Shown: in pieces, positions 1 through 7,708 of the stretch | Layout of the letters: the number at the start of each line of letters is the position of its first letter | Numbering within the stretch: position 1 is the first letter of the stretch | NCBI RefSeq assembly: GCF_900269665.1 | Contig: NZ_LT985361.1 | Span: forward strand, 2,251,379-2,315,378 | Length of the DNA stretch: 64,000 bases | DNA from: Nocardia suismassiliense | Lineage (GTDB): Bacteria; Actinomycetota; Actinomycetes; Mycobacteriales; Mycobacteriaceae | Direction: 5' to 3' | The notes under the pieces: model-generated | What the model was told of the DNA's origin: nothing | What the model saw: only the letters and a program-made list of their open reading frames with translations | Databases searched by the model: none | Made by a program: the position numbers and the translations under genes

Positions 1-146
1 GGGGCGGCGAGGGGAGATGCGTGGGGTGCCGGAGGAGTGGTTGGCGGCGCGTGAGCCGCTGCCCGCTTGGGTGGCAGAGTGAGGTAGAAGTGAAGTGCCC
101 TCGGGTGTTTCAACGCGATCCGAGGGCGGTTCACTGCCGGACGCCT

Positions 147-359
147 TCAGCGACTTCGGCGGTTGAACTCTCCACCGACGACTCCAGTTGTGAAGGCGTT
201 CCATTCGTCGGGGGCGAAGATCAGTGCGGAACCGTTGGGGTTCTTGGAGTCTCGGACACCGACTGCGCCATCGGCGAGGAAGGCGACTTCCACACATTCG
301 CCGTTGGGGTTGCTGCGGCTGCTCTTGAACCACTCAGCGCCGGTTAAATCGACGGTCAC
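147..359 (-). CDS. DUF397 domain protein
   Basis: A 70-residue protein made almost entirely of a DUF397 domain: WFKSSRSNPNGECVEVA near the start, then VGVRDSKNPNGSALIF and a central WNAF. DUF397 proteins are abundant in actinomycetes and usually sit beside an XRE regulator with a DUF5753 sensor domain. In Streptomyces such pairs are thought to act as regulator and small partner, though the molecular role is poorly known. That pairing is seen here: the GTG start overlaps the stop of the upstream XRE gene by four bases (GTGA), so the two genes are co-transcribed and probably translationally coupled. The tail GGEFNRRSR is basic. Family call firm; function not assigned. Confidence 0.9.
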   Translation of the reverse strand: MTVDLTGAEWFKSSRSNPNGECVEVAFLADGAVGVRDSKNPNGSALIFAPDEWNAFTTGVVGGEFNRRSR

Positions 360-1240
360 GCTAGATACTCCCTTGCTACCTGCCGGAACAGATTCCTGCT
401 GGCCGTGGCATCCAACGCTGCCTGACGGATGCCCTCGTACGATTCATCGTAGCGTCTGACGTCATCCGGTTTTTCGAGGTAAAGGTTGCCGACCGAGCTG
501 CCTTCGATGAAGACCACGGTGGGTTCTACCGGTTCGCCAGTCGCTGTCGTACCGAAGTCCAAGATGACGAACGGCCCTATGTAAGCCCCGCCTGGGAATC
601 CCGCGCGGAATGGAAGCACGCGGATGGTGACGTTCGGCCTAGTGCTGATGTCGGCCAGCCACTTGAGCTGCGCCGCCATGATTCGTCGGCTACCGGAGAT
701 GCGGTGCAGTGCCGCCTCACCTATCAGCGCGTTGACCGCGGTGGGGCCTGTTTTGCGTGTCACGATGTTCTGCCGCTGCATCCTCAGCTGAATCCATCGG
801 TCATGTTCTGCTGCATCTGCATCCGGAAGACACAGCTCCGCTAGCGCGCGAAGGTAGTCCGGCGTCTGGAATAAGCCTGGTATCAGCTCGGGATGATAAG
901 AGCGCAATTCGACCGCGGCCGTTTCTAGTCCGACGTACACATCAAAGTCCTTCGGGATGAGGTCGCCGTACTCGTGCCACCAACTCTTGACGCTGGCCTG
1001 CCGGGCCAGCCCGGTGAGCGCTTCAGCCAGTTCGCTCGGCACCCCGTACAGATCGCACGCCGCCTGGATATCGCGCACCTTGATCCGACTGTTTTGCCCG
1101 CGCTCCAGCCGTTGCAAGCTGCTCGAACCCATCTCCAGTAGCTCAGCGGCCTTCTGCTGACTCATTCCCGCGCGACTGCGCCACTCCGTCAAATACCGAC
1201 CGAGTTGCCTTCGCGGCAGGGTAGATCCGGTTTCCGGCAT
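356..1240 (-). CDS. XRE-family regulator with DUF5753 domain
   Basis: A 294-residue DNA-binding regulator. Residues about 7–65 form a Cro/CI-type helix-turn-helix (RRQLGRYLTEWRSRAGMSQQ, then AAELLEMGSSSLQRLERG). The rest is a DUF5753 putative ligand-binding domain (YHPELIPGLFQTPDYLRAL, LIGEAALHRISG, GPFVILDFG). The reading frame is open for 72 codons further upstream, but the ATG at 1240 has a GGGGAGGA ribosome site and begins a normal family N terminus (MPETGS), so I use it. It is the first gene of a two-gene unit with the overlapping DUF397 gene. In Streptomyces such pairs affect development and antibiotic production; whether that applies here is inference. No operator is obvious in front of it. 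Confidence 0.9.
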   Translation of the reverse strand: MPETGSTLPRRQLGRYLTEWRSRAGMSQQKAAELLEMGSSSLQRLERGQNSRIKVRDIQAACDLYGVPSELAEALTGLARQASVKSWWHEYGDLIPKDFDVYVGLETAAVELRSYHPELIPGLFQTPDYLRALAELCLPDADAAEHDRWIQLRMQRQNIVTRKTGPTAVNALIGEAALHRISGSRRIMAAQLKWLADISTRPNVTIRVLPFRAGFPGGAYIGPFVILDFGTTATGEPVEPTVVFIEGSSVGNLYLEKPDDVRRYDESYEGIRQAALDATASRNLFRQVAREYLA

Positions 1241-1580
1241 GAAGTCCTCCCCACTTCGGGCGGGCCGTTCGACCCGCATCGGGTAGATCATGGCAACTGC
1301 CGCGGGAGGTTTGCTGGGGATTCGGGGGAGTTCATTCGGGCCGCCCGAAGCCGCACACATCGCCACCCTGGCAGGTGTTTTGTTTGATGTGCGCCCGGTC
1401 GACGCGGTTAGGGAGTCCACCTCAAACCTAACAGTTTCGTTGTCGGCCGGGCGCACCCTTGAAACGGCGATGCGAGTCGAGGCTTTGGATGGACAACCTG
1501 ATCCGAATAGTTCTGCGAGCCGGCCTTGTCGATGCCGTCACAGTGCCCGCACTGCTCTCCTGTGCCACAAGGAAGCCGCG
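1241..1580. other. divergent intergenic region
   Basis: This 340-base spacer separates the minus-strand XRE gene from the plus-strand DUF4254 gene and must hold both promoters. Open frames cross it, but they lack a convincing ribosome site and continue as non-homologous N-terminal extensions. AAGGAAG just before 1581 is the ribosome site of the DUF4254 gene. No clear inverted repeat or strong hexamer pair was found. Confidence 0.5.
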
Positions 1581-2027
1581 ATGCTGACCGATCCGTTGCC
1601 ACCGAAACATCAACTGCTGCAAGCTTGTCGGGGCGACCTATCGGTGGATCACCCGTTGTTGCGCTTGGCGCGCGAGCTATCGGATCTGCACGACCAACGG
1701 TTGTATGCCGCACGCGAGACTCTCGCCGACCGCAGGCATATCGATCAAATCGACGTGCAGCGAGCAAGATTGGTGCGCGACATCGATCGCTGGGTCACCC
1801 TGCAACTACCGCCCTCGCACGGTGCCGCTTACATACATACCGAGACTGTCGGGGCCGTGGTCGACCGCCTTGCCCAGCTCACTGCGTGCGCCTTCGCGGC
1901 CTTGGCGAGCGCATCGCAGTGGGAGCTGGGCGACGCCTGGGAACAACTCGCCGAATTAGCCGTCGGTTATGACGATTTGGCCGCTGAGGTGTGCGCTGGA
2001 CGTAGACGCCTACCGGGTGGACCGTAG
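1581..2027 (+). CDS. DUF4254 domain protein
   Basis: A 148-residue protein of a family common in Nocardia and relatives, annotated DUF4254. Recognisable parts are LPPKHQLLQACRG at the N terminus, RLVRDIDRWVTLQLPPS in the middle, HTETVGAVVDRLAQLTACAF, and the tail GYDDLAAEVCAGRRRLPG. It is predicted to be helical and cytoplasmic, with no signal peptide or membrane segment. I start it at the ATG at 1581, preceded by AAGGAAG; the longer frame from 1290 adds 97 residues unlike the family. The next gene converges on it with five bases between stops. Function unknown. Confidence 0.8.
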   Translation: MLTDPLPPKHQLLQACRGDLSVDHPLLRLARELSDLHDQRLYAARETLADRRHIDQIDVQRARLVRDIDRWVTLQLPPSHGAAYIHTETVGAVVDRLAQLTACAFAALASASQWELGDAWEQLAELAVGYDDLAAEVCAGRRRLPGGP

Positions 2028-2032
2028 CCCCT

Positions 2033-2812
2033 TCACCACGTGACTTTGGTCTGCTCGTTTTCCATGCGGTAGTAGCGGCGGGTCAGGTCGAGGAGGCGGG
2101 CTATTTCGTTGGTCATCGAGGTGGGGCTCATGGGAGTGGCGACGATCGGGTCGCCGGATTTGATGTAGTAGCGACCGTCGTCGGCGTAGTCGGTCCAGAG
2201 GAATCCTCGGCCGTCGGTTGTCGGTCTGGAATCCATTGCGGGTCCTGGAAATACGGTGATCTCGCCGACTGCGGTGCGATCGCGTTTGAACATGCGGTTG
2301 AGTTGATCGTTGATGCTGACCTCGTTCGCGCGACGGGAGTAGCGCTGACGGTCCGCGGCGATCTCGTCCCTGCGAAAACTGACCGCAGGTTGCTTGCCCG
2401 CCTGGGCCTTGGGCAAGGCCGACACCGCCGCTGCGGCCACCTCGCTCGGTGCGCACAAGCCCATGATCACGTCACCGCCGGTGTCTTCGGCGGTGCCAGG
2501 CAGCTGAACAAGGGTGGCGCCGGATCCGTTTCGGACTGCGCCGTGGAATCGGAACACCGCGGTGAGACCGGAACCGCCGAAAGCCTTGGATTCGACACGT
2601 GCTTCGGGCTCCAGCAACGTCGACAAGGCGAGTTCCAGATTCTCCGAATACTGGCCGAGTAGCGCCTCGACCGCCGACTCTCGTTGCCGCACAAGGTCTT
2701 CCCAGTCGACTGCGGTAGTGGGGCGGAAGGCCAGCGGGTAGGGCAGACGATCGCGATCGTAAGCCGACCAGAGGATGTCGAATTCCTGGCCGGTGAATCT
2801 CCAACTGCGCAC
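2033..2812 (-). CDS. EspG-family type VII secretion chaperone
   Basis: A 259-residue EspG protein. EspG proteins are cytosolic chaperones that bind PE/PPE-type substrates at their tip and keep them soluble for ESX (type VII) secretion. The family start is clear: SWRFTGQEFDILWSAYDRDR followed by LPYPL, matching the W-x-F-T-x-x-E-F-x-x-L-W pattern. Later blocks are the strand before MGLCAPSE and the C-terminal RGFLWTDYADDGRYYIKSGD. I use the GTG at 2812, reached by a GGGGAA ribosome site and five bases past the upstream stop; a longer frame exists. It is the last gene of a four-gene ESX-associated operon without secretion-core genes. A second, divergent EspG lies at 45.3–46.0 kb. Confidence 0.88.
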   Translation of the reverse strand: MRSWRFTGQEFDILWSAYDRDRLPYPLAFRPTTAVDWEDLVRQRESAVEALLGQYSENLELALSTLLEPEARVESKAFGGSGLTAVFRFHGAVRNGSGATLVQLPGTAEDTGGDVIMGLCAPSEVAAAAVSALPKAQAGKQPAVSFRRDEIAADRQRYSRRANEVSINDQLNRMFKRDRTAVGEITVFPGPAMDSRPTTDGRGFLWTDYADDGRYYIKSGDPIVATPMSPTSMTNEIARLLDLTRRYYRMENEQTKVTW

Positions 2813-2814
2813 GC

Positions 2815-4118
2815 TCAGTTTTCCCCGATCACCGGGGGAACAGCTTTGGTCGGCTCGCCGAGCAGTTCTTCGGACCAATCGCGGATCAAGTAATCCTTGG
2901 TCTGATGGGTGTTTTCCTCGTCGTCCTGCTTGCCGGCGGCGCCGGCCATCGGCATGCCGCTCATGCCGGGACGTCCGGCGGCGACGGTGCTTGTCCCGGT
3001 GCGGGCGGCCGCTGGGGCCACGGTCCCGGGCTGTTGCGGGCTGCCCGGGACGCTGCGACCAGGAGCAGGTGTGCCGGGAGTGCTTGGGGTGCCGGGACTT
3101 CCAGGGCTGCCCGGCGAACGCGTAGTTGCCGGACTACCCGGTGAGGTGCTGCGGCTGGGTACCGGAGTCCCCGGAGTCGTTGTGGTGCTCGGAGCGTTCG
3201 GGTTCGGCGTGCCGGCCGGAGTGGTATTAGCAGGCGACGTGGGATTGGTTGCCTGCGTGGTGGATTGCGGTGTCGTCGTGCTGGCCGGATTGGTCTGTGA
3301 GTTCTGGCCGGCGGGTTGGGTGGTCGAGTTCGGATCCTGCTTCGGATCTGCGGCCTGGTTCTCGGTTGACGCCGGATCTTGCTGTTTCGACGGATCGCCC
3401 GTGGCAGAGGATGTCGTCGGACCGGAGGAAGTCGATGGGGGAGACACCGATTGATCCGGATTGTTCACCAGCGTCGGCGAGTTCGGTACCACCGGAACGC
3501 CATTGTCGGTCTGGTTCGCGACCTGCCAATACACTGTGCGCAGCACCCGCCGCGCTTCCGCGGTTGCCTCGGTCTGGTTGTGGTCGTCGACCTTCAGCAC
3601 GCCTTCGCTGGGCAGTGTCTTGCCGCGAGGTCGGGGCTGCTGTCGCTGGCGCGAGGCATAAGCGCCTGCGTTTGATGGAGACCGGTGTAGAGCTCGTTGA
3701 GCTTCACCGAGATGAGTTCGGTTGCGAGGGTGAGCTGACGCGACTGGTCGACGTACCGGCTGACGGACTCCACAGCCTGGTTCGCAGCCTGCCCTCGCCA
3801 TCCGTTGGCGACGGTGGCCTTGATGGAGTCACCGAATGCACTCGACTTCTCGCGGAACGACACGCTGATGTTCTGCCACATTTGCGAGGCTTCCCACGCC
3901 TGCCCGGGTTTCATCGCCTCGACCTTGCTGACGAGGTTCTGCAGCGTGCCGGTCTCGATCGCGAACAGGTCCTCGCCAGGGTTTGTGATCGACGGCGGAT
4001 CGTAGCCCTGCTCGAGATCCTGAGCGAGTTTGCCGCGGTGCGAGTAGATGGCTGTGCGTTCGTCGTTCCACTGCTGTTGAGCCGCGATAATGCGGGCTCG
4101 GTAGTCGTCCTGACTCAT
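2815..4118 (-). pseudogene. WXG-like/proline-rich ESX substrate, frameshifted
   Basis: Two overlapping frames together make one recognisable protein of about 434 residues. The first (from the ATG at 4118) is a helical WXG100-like domain with the W-x-G turn in VANGWRGQAANQAVESV, continuing to LMPRASDSSP, then running out of frame to a stop at 3594. The family sequence resumes one frame away as RPRGKTLPSEGVLKVDDHN and goes on to a Pro/Thr/Gly-rich tail ending at 2815. The join falls at four C residues (GGGG at 3633–3636 on the plus strand); a fifth C would restore a continuous frame. This may be a true one-base deletion, a sequencing error in a homopolymer, or slippage. The gene overlaps its upstream neighbour by ATGA and is followed by espG, so the intact product was probably an ESX substrate. 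Confidence 0.75.
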
Positions 4119-4504
4119 GAGCCGCCCTCCCCAGGGACGTCGATTGCAGCGATCTTTTGGCCCGTGGCTTCGTCGACCGCATGGTAGTTCGCGATGGCCT
4201 TGGCGAAGACCTGGCGCATCAGTTGGACTTCCTCCATGTGCGTTTGGAGTGATCCTTCGATGGACGTCCCGCCACCGGCCGCTTTCAACGAGAACTTCTG
4301 CTCGAGGATCGGGCCTGACGGCATGGCGCCGAATCCAGTGACGTGGTCGACTTCTAGCCTCATGTCGCGGAGATCATCGAGTCCGTCAAGATAGGTCTGG
4401 CACTGCGTGTCGAGATTCTTGCCGACTTCAGGGTCGAGCGAGAGTTCCCCCGCATTAGCCAGATCCAACAGCTTCTGCCAATCCTGCGCGCCGTCGGTAG
4501 CCAT
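4115..4504 (-). CDS. hypothetical ESX-associated helical protein
   Basis: A 129-residue protein, mostly helical, with no signal peptide. It begins MATDGAQDWQKLLDLANAGE and carries LQTHMEEVQLMRQVFAKAI near the C terminus, a size and layout like small type VII secretion partner proteins (PE or WXG-like), although no W-x-G turn is present. The ATG at 4504 is preceded by GAGAAGGGG at good spacing; the frame upstream is not needed. The stop overlaps the start of the WXG-like gene by ATGA, so both are translated together. I do not recognise a named family; a role as partner or chaperone for the neighbouring substrate is inference from position. Confidence 0.65.
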   Translation of the reverse strand: MATDGAQDWQKLLDLANAGELSLDPEVGKNLDTQCQTYLDGLDDLRDMRLEVDHVTGFGAMPSGPILEQKFSLKAAGGGTSIEGSLQTHMEEVQLMRQVFAKAIANYHAVDEATGQKIAAIDVPGEGGS

Positions 4505-4517
4505 GATCATCCCCTTC

Positions 4518-5108
4518 TCAAGGCAAGAACTTTGCGAAATCATTGGCGTGCCGCTGGGCCTCATCGCACGGCTCGCCGAGTTTGCCGACCGAAAGTCGTG
4601 TATTGACTAGGAAACTCACGGTGCCGGCCTTGCTGCCCTGCGGTATCTCGACAGCGACGCTACAAGTCAGTCGCTTGTCGTCCCCGACCTTCAGGAAACG
4701 CACCCCTTTGCGGCTTCCGACGGTTACCGGCGTAAACGCCTCGTAGTCGGGACGCTGCTGAAACTGTTCCAAAGGCACATCACCCGAGAGGACAGCAAGG
4801 GTGTACCAGCGGGCCGAAGATCGCCAACTGCAAGCTTTCCAGCCGGTCGGATCTACACCGGCGACGTCCTTGGTCCGAGTCTCCAGGCTGAGTCCGCTCG
4901 CCTGCAACGCCTCATCCGGTAACGCGATGCAAGGATCCCAGATCGCCGCATCCGCATCCTTCGAACCTGACGGCTTCGCAGTAGAACTCGCCGAACTCTG
5001 CCCACTACTAGTAGGCACCCCATCCGTCGACTTCTCACACCCCGCCAACACCAACCCAACCCCGACAACCAGCGCGATCCCCCGCAGCCTGTTCCCCCTG
5101 CTGGTCAT
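4518..5108 (-). CDS. DUF3558-type lipoprotein
   Basis: A 196-residue exported lipoprotein. The N terminus has basic residues, a hydrophobic run GIALVVGVGLV and the lipobox LAGC, so the mature protein would start at Cys24, followed by a Ser/Thr-rich linker of about 25 residues. The folded part resembles DUF3558 proteins: WDPCIALPDEALQASGL, GWKACSWRS and GEPCDEAQRHANDFAKFLP, with three conserved cysteines likely to form disulfides outside the cell. Start chosen at the ATG at 5108 because it gives an intact signal; the frame is open further upstream. It is the first gene of the ESX-associated operon, a position these lipoproteins often occupy in Nocardia. Function unknown. Confidence 0.85.
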   Translation of the reverse strand: MTSRGNRLRGIALVVGVGLVLAGCEKSTDGVPTSSGQSSASSTAKPSGSKDADAAIWDPCIALPDEALQASGLSLETRTKDVAGVDPTGWKACSWRSSARWYTLAVLSGDVPLEQFQQRPDYEAFTPVTVGSRKGVRFLKVGDDKRLTCSVAVEIPQGSKAGTVSFLVNTRLSVGKLGEPCDEAQRHANDFAKFLP

Positions 5109-5292
5109 CCGTTCCCCTAACCGCCGGTGCCTGAAGTCCATCCGAGGTGGATGCGTCCCGGTGCCCACCCCCGTTACCTGCGCAAACCGTACCGTCGACC
5201 CTGCGCGACCCGCAACAACACGTGCCCATTCGAGGTCGGTCGGTACGTCACACAGCGACCAGGCGGTACCCCTACCGCCGTCTATCTGACGA

Positions 5293-6108
5293 TTACCCGC
5301 GCGTCGCGCCGAGCAGCGTGCTGTCGTGCATCGGCCGCGGCCGATCGGGATTCTCGCGGATGTGTTCGGTGGCGCGGGTGATCGCTTGGCTGTATCGCGC
5401 ACTCGCCGCATTGTGCGTCAGCAGCGCGACACCGATCATCATGGGTGCGACCGCGTGCACGCCGGCGTCGAACCACCGTGCGTCCTTGACATGCGGGTAG
5501 GTGTTCAGCCCGACAGTCAGTGCGAGCAGCACGATTTCGGCGGAGACGACCTGGCGGCGGCTGTTCAGCACGCCCCATTCGGAGAGTTTGGTGGTGCCGA
5601 TCATGATGATGACCAGGCAGACGCTGATCATCGCCTCGACCAGGTAGCTGAACCAGTACAGCGGGTCGGTGATGCCGTCGGGTGCGATGTTGTGCTGCAC
5701 GTTGACCGCCGACCACAGCATGCCCGCGATCACCACGCCGGCGAGCGCGCGCAGCGACCAGGCGCGATGCCGGTAGAGCGAGGCGAGCTGGGCGTGCGGG
5801 CTGGATTCGCGACGCTGGGCGGCGATGGCTTTGCGCGCCATCAGCAGGTCGCGGATGTCGGCCTTTTCGATGGCTTCTTTGGTCTGCCTGGCGCGGTCGG
5901 CGGCGGCGGAGACAGCTTCGGCGTACTTCCAGCGCTGCCCGCGATCCTGGGTGCGGATGCGTTCGGCCAGTTCACGCTCGGCCTCCAGCTCGTCCTCGGC
6001 CAGGGCCTCGGTGAGCGCGGGATCGAACTGGTAGGCCAGCCGGCCGCGGGCCCGCTCGACCCGCCTGGCCAACTGCGCGACATCGTCGAAGGGGTGTTCC
6101 TCGGGCAT
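5293..6108 (-). CDS. coiled-coil plus four-helix membrane protein
   Basis: A 271-residue protein I do not recognise. Residues about 1–105 are charged and helical (heptad-like stretches such as LAEDELEAERELAERIR), suggesting a cytoplasmic coiled coil. The C-terminal half holds four hydrophobic segments: ALAGVVIAGMLWSAVNV, WFSYLVEAMISVCLVIIMIG, EIVLLALTVGLN and DAGVHAVAPMMIGVALL. The layout somewhat recalls transfer (Spd-like) membrane proteins of actinomycete plasmids, but I see no conjugation genes nearby and do not make that call. The ATG at 6108 is used; a start 13 codons upstream is possible. It stands alone, with about 190 bases on each side. Confidence 0.6.
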   Translation of the reverse strand: MPEEHPFDDVAQLARRVERARGRLAYQFDPALTEALAEDELEAERELAERIRTQDRGQRWKYAEAVSAAADRARQTKEAIEKADIRDLLMARKAIAAQRRESSPHAQLASLYRHRAWSLRALAGVVIAGMLWSAVNVQHNIAPDGITDPLYWFSYLVEAMISVCLVIIMIGTTKLSEWGVLNSRRQVVSAEIVLLALTVGLNTYPHVKDARWFDAGVHAVAPMMIGVALLTHNAASARYSQAITRATEHIRENPDRPRPMHDSTLLGATRG

Positions 6109-6299
6109 GCGGCTCCAAAAGTGGAAGGGCGGAACGGAACTCGACAAATCGGGAGATGCCGGGCTGCCCGATCACCGGGAGCTGGGTAGTAGCTCGCTGC
6201 GAGGGTAGCGGACAGGAGGCATCGACACCTACTCTTCATAGTCGATTCCGCGCGCCGAGGACACGCTGAAGCGCTATCTGCGCCGAAAAACCCGGCGAG

Positions 6300-6677
6300 T
6301 CACTCGGGTTCGATCGCCATGTCTTCCTGACTCCAGAAGGCGCGCATGCGCACGATCTTGCCTTCGTCGTCGAATTCCATCACGTCGATGGGCGAGAGGG
6401 TGAAGCGCTGACCGCCGACGCGGGTGACGACGGTGAACATGAACGCCGCCTCGTTGCCCGCGATGCGGATGGTCTCGGGCCGCAGTTCGGTCTCCCGGTC
6501 GAGGGCGGCGAGCACGTCGTAGAACTCGCGGATGGCGGCGTGCCCGTGCCGGACCGGGGTGCCGACGGGATCCTCGACGGTCGCGTCGGCGGCGTAGAGC
6601 TCGACGACGGCCTCGGTCGGACCGGAGCCGACCAGTTTCACGTACTGCTCGACCACGTCGCGGATCTGCTTGGCCAT
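6300..6677 (-). CDS. ketosteroid (delta-5-3-ketosteroid) isomerase
   Basis: A 125-residue SnoaL/NTF2-fold enzyme close in pattern to the Comamonas/Pseudomonas steroid delta-isomerase, which moves a steroid double bond from the delta-5 to the delta-4 position. The catalytic set is visible: Tyr12 in VEQYVKLV (Tyr14 equivalent), Asp36 in ATVEDPVG (the proton-shuttling Asp38) and Asp98 in SPIDVMEF (Asp99). Length equals the family norm when translation starts at the ATG at 6677, which has a GGAG ribosome site; the 34-codon upstream extension is spurious. A perfect KstR-type palindrome lies 18 bases before the start, placing the gene in the sterol/cholesterol-catabolism regulon. It is monocistronic here. 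Confidence 0.85.
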   Translation of the reverse strand: MAKQIRDVVEQYVKLVGSGPTEAVVELYAADATVEDPVGTPVRHGHAAIREFYDVLAALDRETELRPETIRIAGNEAAFMFTVVTRVGGQRFTLSPIDVMEFDDEGKIVRMRAFWSQEDMAIEPE

Positions 6678-6694
6678 CGGAACTCCTGCCGAAT

Positions 6695-6708
6695 TGGAAC
6701 CTGTTCTA
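6695..6708. promoter_or_regulatory. KstR-like operator
   Basis: TGGAACCTGTTCTA fits every fixed position of the published KstR consensus TnnAACnnGTTnnA. KstR is the TetR-type repressor of cholesterol degradation genes in Mycobacterium and Rhodococcus. The site sits 18–31 bases in front of the ketosteroid isomerase start codon, where a bound repressor would block transcription. The match is direct; binding is inferred. Confidence 0.75.
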
Positions 6709-7217
6709 GTTCGGCAGCGTAGCAGCACAGCGGCGGGGGCGGTCAAGGATCGGTTCCGCGCTCTCGTTGCGCTGTCCACGGCGATCGATGTGGCTCGGGC
6801 CGTGGGGAATCCCCCCGAAAGTTACCTGCCCCCGTTTCCGCTGTGCTGTTGTCAGCATCCTCGCAATGGGACACGGTGACGATCGGGCAACCCCGCTCGC
6901 GCCCGGTGCCGGGGATCGTCTTTGATCCCCCGTGGCTCGCCGTTGAACCTTTATCCCGCGCTGATGCTTTCGTTAATTCTGTCGCTCTGACCGGGCACGG
7001 CGTTACCGACTGGGCGCATTCGGTCCGGTCAGCGGACCGTGGGCGGTTTTCGTCCTTTTTGCCCGCTGATTACTGCGTTCAACGGCGCGGAGCCAGGAAA
7101 CTCATCGCTAACTCCGCCGAACCGATCCCGGTGTGTCGGCCTTGCACTGCCGGTGAAGTGCTGTTTACTCGGTCCGGTCAACCAGATGTTCGAGTGACGA
7201 GTGGAAGCGGAGGAGAC
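6709..7217. other. long intergenic region before mIHF
   Basis: About 510 bases without a supported gene, between the ketosteroid isomerase and mIHF genes. An inverted repeat (CGGTCCG, five-base loop, CGGACCG) is at 7021–7039. A plausible promoter for mIHF is TTGCAC at 7142–7147 with TTTACT at 7164–7169, 16 bases apart, leaving a leader of about 40 bases. A strong AGGAG ribosome site precedes 7218. The open frame from 6843 is an in-frame extension of mIHF, not a separate protein. Confidence 0.5.
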
Positions 7218-7532
7218 ATGGCACTGCCTACCATGACCGCGGAGCAGCGCACTGAAGCGTTGGCCAAAGCGGCAGCGGTCCGCAAGGCGCGCTCCGAACT
7301 GATCGGCAAGGTGAAGGCGGGCAAGGTTTCGGTCGCCGACCTGCTGAAGAAGGCCGACTCTGATGAGCTGGTCAAGAAGACGAAGGTCGCCGCGGTGATC
7401 AAGGCTCTGCCCGGCGTCGGACCGGTGAAGGCTGCCAAGCTGATGGATCAGGCGGAGATCCCGGAGGATCGTCGGATCGGCGGGCTCGGCGCACGTCAGC
7501 GTGCGGCGCTGCTCGATGCACTGAAGGACTGA
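7218..7532 (+). CDS. actinobacterial integration host factor (mIHF)
   Basis: A 104-residue nucleoid protein. It starts MALPTMTAEQR like other mIHF proteins. The C-terminal half carries the helix-two-turn-helix DNA-binding pattern: AAVIKALPGVGPVKAAKLM then IGGLGARQRAALLDAL. mIHF binds and bends DNA, was first found as the cofactor for phage L5 integration, and is essential in Mycobacterium. The usual gene (beside pyrF/gmk) has a more basic middle part; the middle here (KVSVADLLKKADSDELVKK) and the genomic setting differ, so this may be a second paralogue. Start chosen at the ATG with an AGGAG site seven bases away. A strong terminator follows at 7664. Confidence 0.85.
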   Translation: MALPTMTAEQRTEALAKAAAVRKARSELIGKVKAGKVSVADLLKKADSDELVKKTKVAAVIKALPGVGPVKAAKLMDQAEIPEDRRIGGLGARQRAALLDALKD

Positions 7533-7663
7533 ACAGCAACAGTTCGCGGTTGATCTAACCGGGGAACGAATACTCACGTCGGTGGCGCGGCTCTGCCTCG
7601 CGAAGGACCGCCTGCTCGCGGTCCGGACGGCGTAGCTCAGCCCCCAGCCGCACAGACAATGCA

Positions 7664-7699
7664 AACGCCCCACAGCGCCTAGCCGGGTTGTGGGGCGTT
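7664..7699. terminator. stem-loop terminator
   Basis: AACGCCCCACA at 7664–7674 pairs perfectly with TGTGGGGCGTT at 7689–7699 across a 14-base loop. It lies between the convergent mIHF gene and the membrane-protein gene ending at 7709, and can serve both strands. There is no long T tract, as is usual in high-GC actinomycetes. Confidence 0.7.
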
Positions 7700-7708
7700 G
7701 TCGTCGGT

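Noticed and set aside
3633..3636. Programmed -1 ribosomal frameshift in the ESX substrate gene.
   Set aside because: The C run is not a typical slippery heptamer and no downstream pseudoknot was evident; a deletion or sequencing error is simpler.
5293..6108. Conjugative transfer protein of an integrated plasmid.
   Set aside because: Only a loose resemblance; no integrase, replication or transfer genes nearby.
6843..7217. N-terminal extension or separate gene before mIHF.
   Set aside because: No family similarity, no ribosome site; mIHF has its own strong ribosome site.
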